A stretch of DNA of 64,000 nt from Flavobacteriales bacterium (GTDB lineage Bacteria; Bacteroidota; Bacteroidia; Flavobacteriales_D; Crocinitomicaceae). Location: assembly GCA_947449575.1 (NCBI GenBank), contig CANFRV010000004.1, forward strand, positions 92,033 to 156,032, read 5' to 3'. The notes beneath the pieces are model-generated. The model was not told the DNA's origin. It ran no database searches and saw only the letters and a program-made list of their open reading frames with translations. Below, piece after piece: positions 63,871-64,000 of this stretch. The first letter of the stretch is position 1; the number at the start of each line of letters is the position of its first letter. The position numbers and the translations under genes are program-made.

Positions 63871-64000
63871 AGTGTGTAAGTAGCTAAAAGTTATTCTGAA
63901 AATATTGACCTCCCTCCAAAGAGGTCGAAATTTTTTCGGAAATAACTTTTTAGTAATTTTAACACACAGTATATGAAGACAGAAGATTTATTTAGCAAAG
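63871..64000 (+). mobile_element. Left end of an IS256-family-like insertion sequence (partial)
   Basis: A terminal-type string AGTGTGTAAG (63871-63880) is followed by a long imperfect inverted repeat: GTGTGT (63872-63877) with ACACAC (63962-63967), and AAAAGTTATT (63886-63895) with AATAACTTTT (63941-63950). An inner stem GACCTC (63907-63912) / GAGGTC (63921-63926) follows with six T. A start codon follows at 63973. This structure is typical of the 5' ends of mutator/IS256-type elements. The element continues beyond the window. Confidence 0.5.
63973..64000 (+). CDS. Start of a putative transposase (partial)
   Basis: Reading ATG onward gives MKTEDLFSK before the window ends. This suits the N-terminus of IS256-family transposases of Bacteroidota by position after the terminal repeat, but nine codons cannot identify a family. 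Confidence 0.35.

Overview
The window is AT-rich and looks like chromosomal DNA of a Bacteroidota bacterium, most likely Flavobacteriales. A Crocinitomicaceae/Fluviicola-like relative is a guess. The supporting signs are: -7 boxes of the Bacteroidota type TAnnTTTG; almost no Shine-Dalgarno sequences; a protein ending in a type IX secretion (T9SS) sorting domain; an S46 dipeptidyl-peptidase; MauE/DoxX-thioredoxin, GlmU-like and fused SpmA/SpmB proteins; and DUF4494, DUF4924 and DUF7935 families. No rRNA, tRNA, CRISPR array or prophage was seen. Coding density is high and no gene-free stretch exceeds about 300 bases.

Left part (1-22 kb). An ABC ATPase of LolD type is followed by a fused SpmA/SpmB-like permease overlapping a small repeat protein. 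A leftward five-gene operon then carries amidase, MlaD, a membrane Fe-S protein, a CCG-domain Fe-S protein and a so-called 'ABC transporter ATPase'. It is divergent from lptD. A rightward run follows: yqgE, lpxL-like, rarA, a second lpxL-like gene, a BNR-repeat lipoprotein, an HD phosphohydrolase, a ROK kinase and a GH92 alpha-mannosidase. An S46 peptidase with a strong terminator comes next. The theme is outer-membrane and cell-wall building plus glycan and peptide use.

Middle (22-45 kb). A leftward group has DUF4494, pdxH, an M16 peptidase and a DnaJ/TerB-like membrane protein. A secreted propeller-like protein diverges from two consecutive M16 genes, one with the zinc motif and one without. 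Next come a three-module OmpA-like protein, a PLP aminotransferase, and a sulfur-detoxification pair (TauE/SafE exporter and CstB-like persulfide dioxygenase). These are followed by a secreted endonuclease, a 1178-residue CotH/lamin-tail T9SS cargo protein, a MauE/DoxX-thioredoxin protein with a tiny membrane partner, a Skp-like lipoprotein and a SiaC-like protein.

Right part (45-64 kb). A GlcNAc-kinase-like gene is followed by a three-gene ECF sigma/anti-sigma/secreted-protein operon, an orphan NarL-type regulator, an M1 aminopeptidase, a PLP decarboxylase and a membrane AraC regulator with an extra periplasmic insert. Then come Lon, a GlmU-like protein with an SSS transporter, DUF7935 facing a patatin, an M23/LysM endopeptidase and two FKBP lipoproteins. 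The window ends in what looks like the left end of an IS256-family insertion sequence.

Most of the content is ordinary core genome. No clearly new multi-gene system is obvious. The items most worth a second look are the 25-residue repeat protein tied to SpmAB, the membrane AraC regulator with its periplasmic insert, the triplicated OmpA-like protein with vicinal cysteines, the orphan sigma-factor operon, and the Fe-S/envelope operon.
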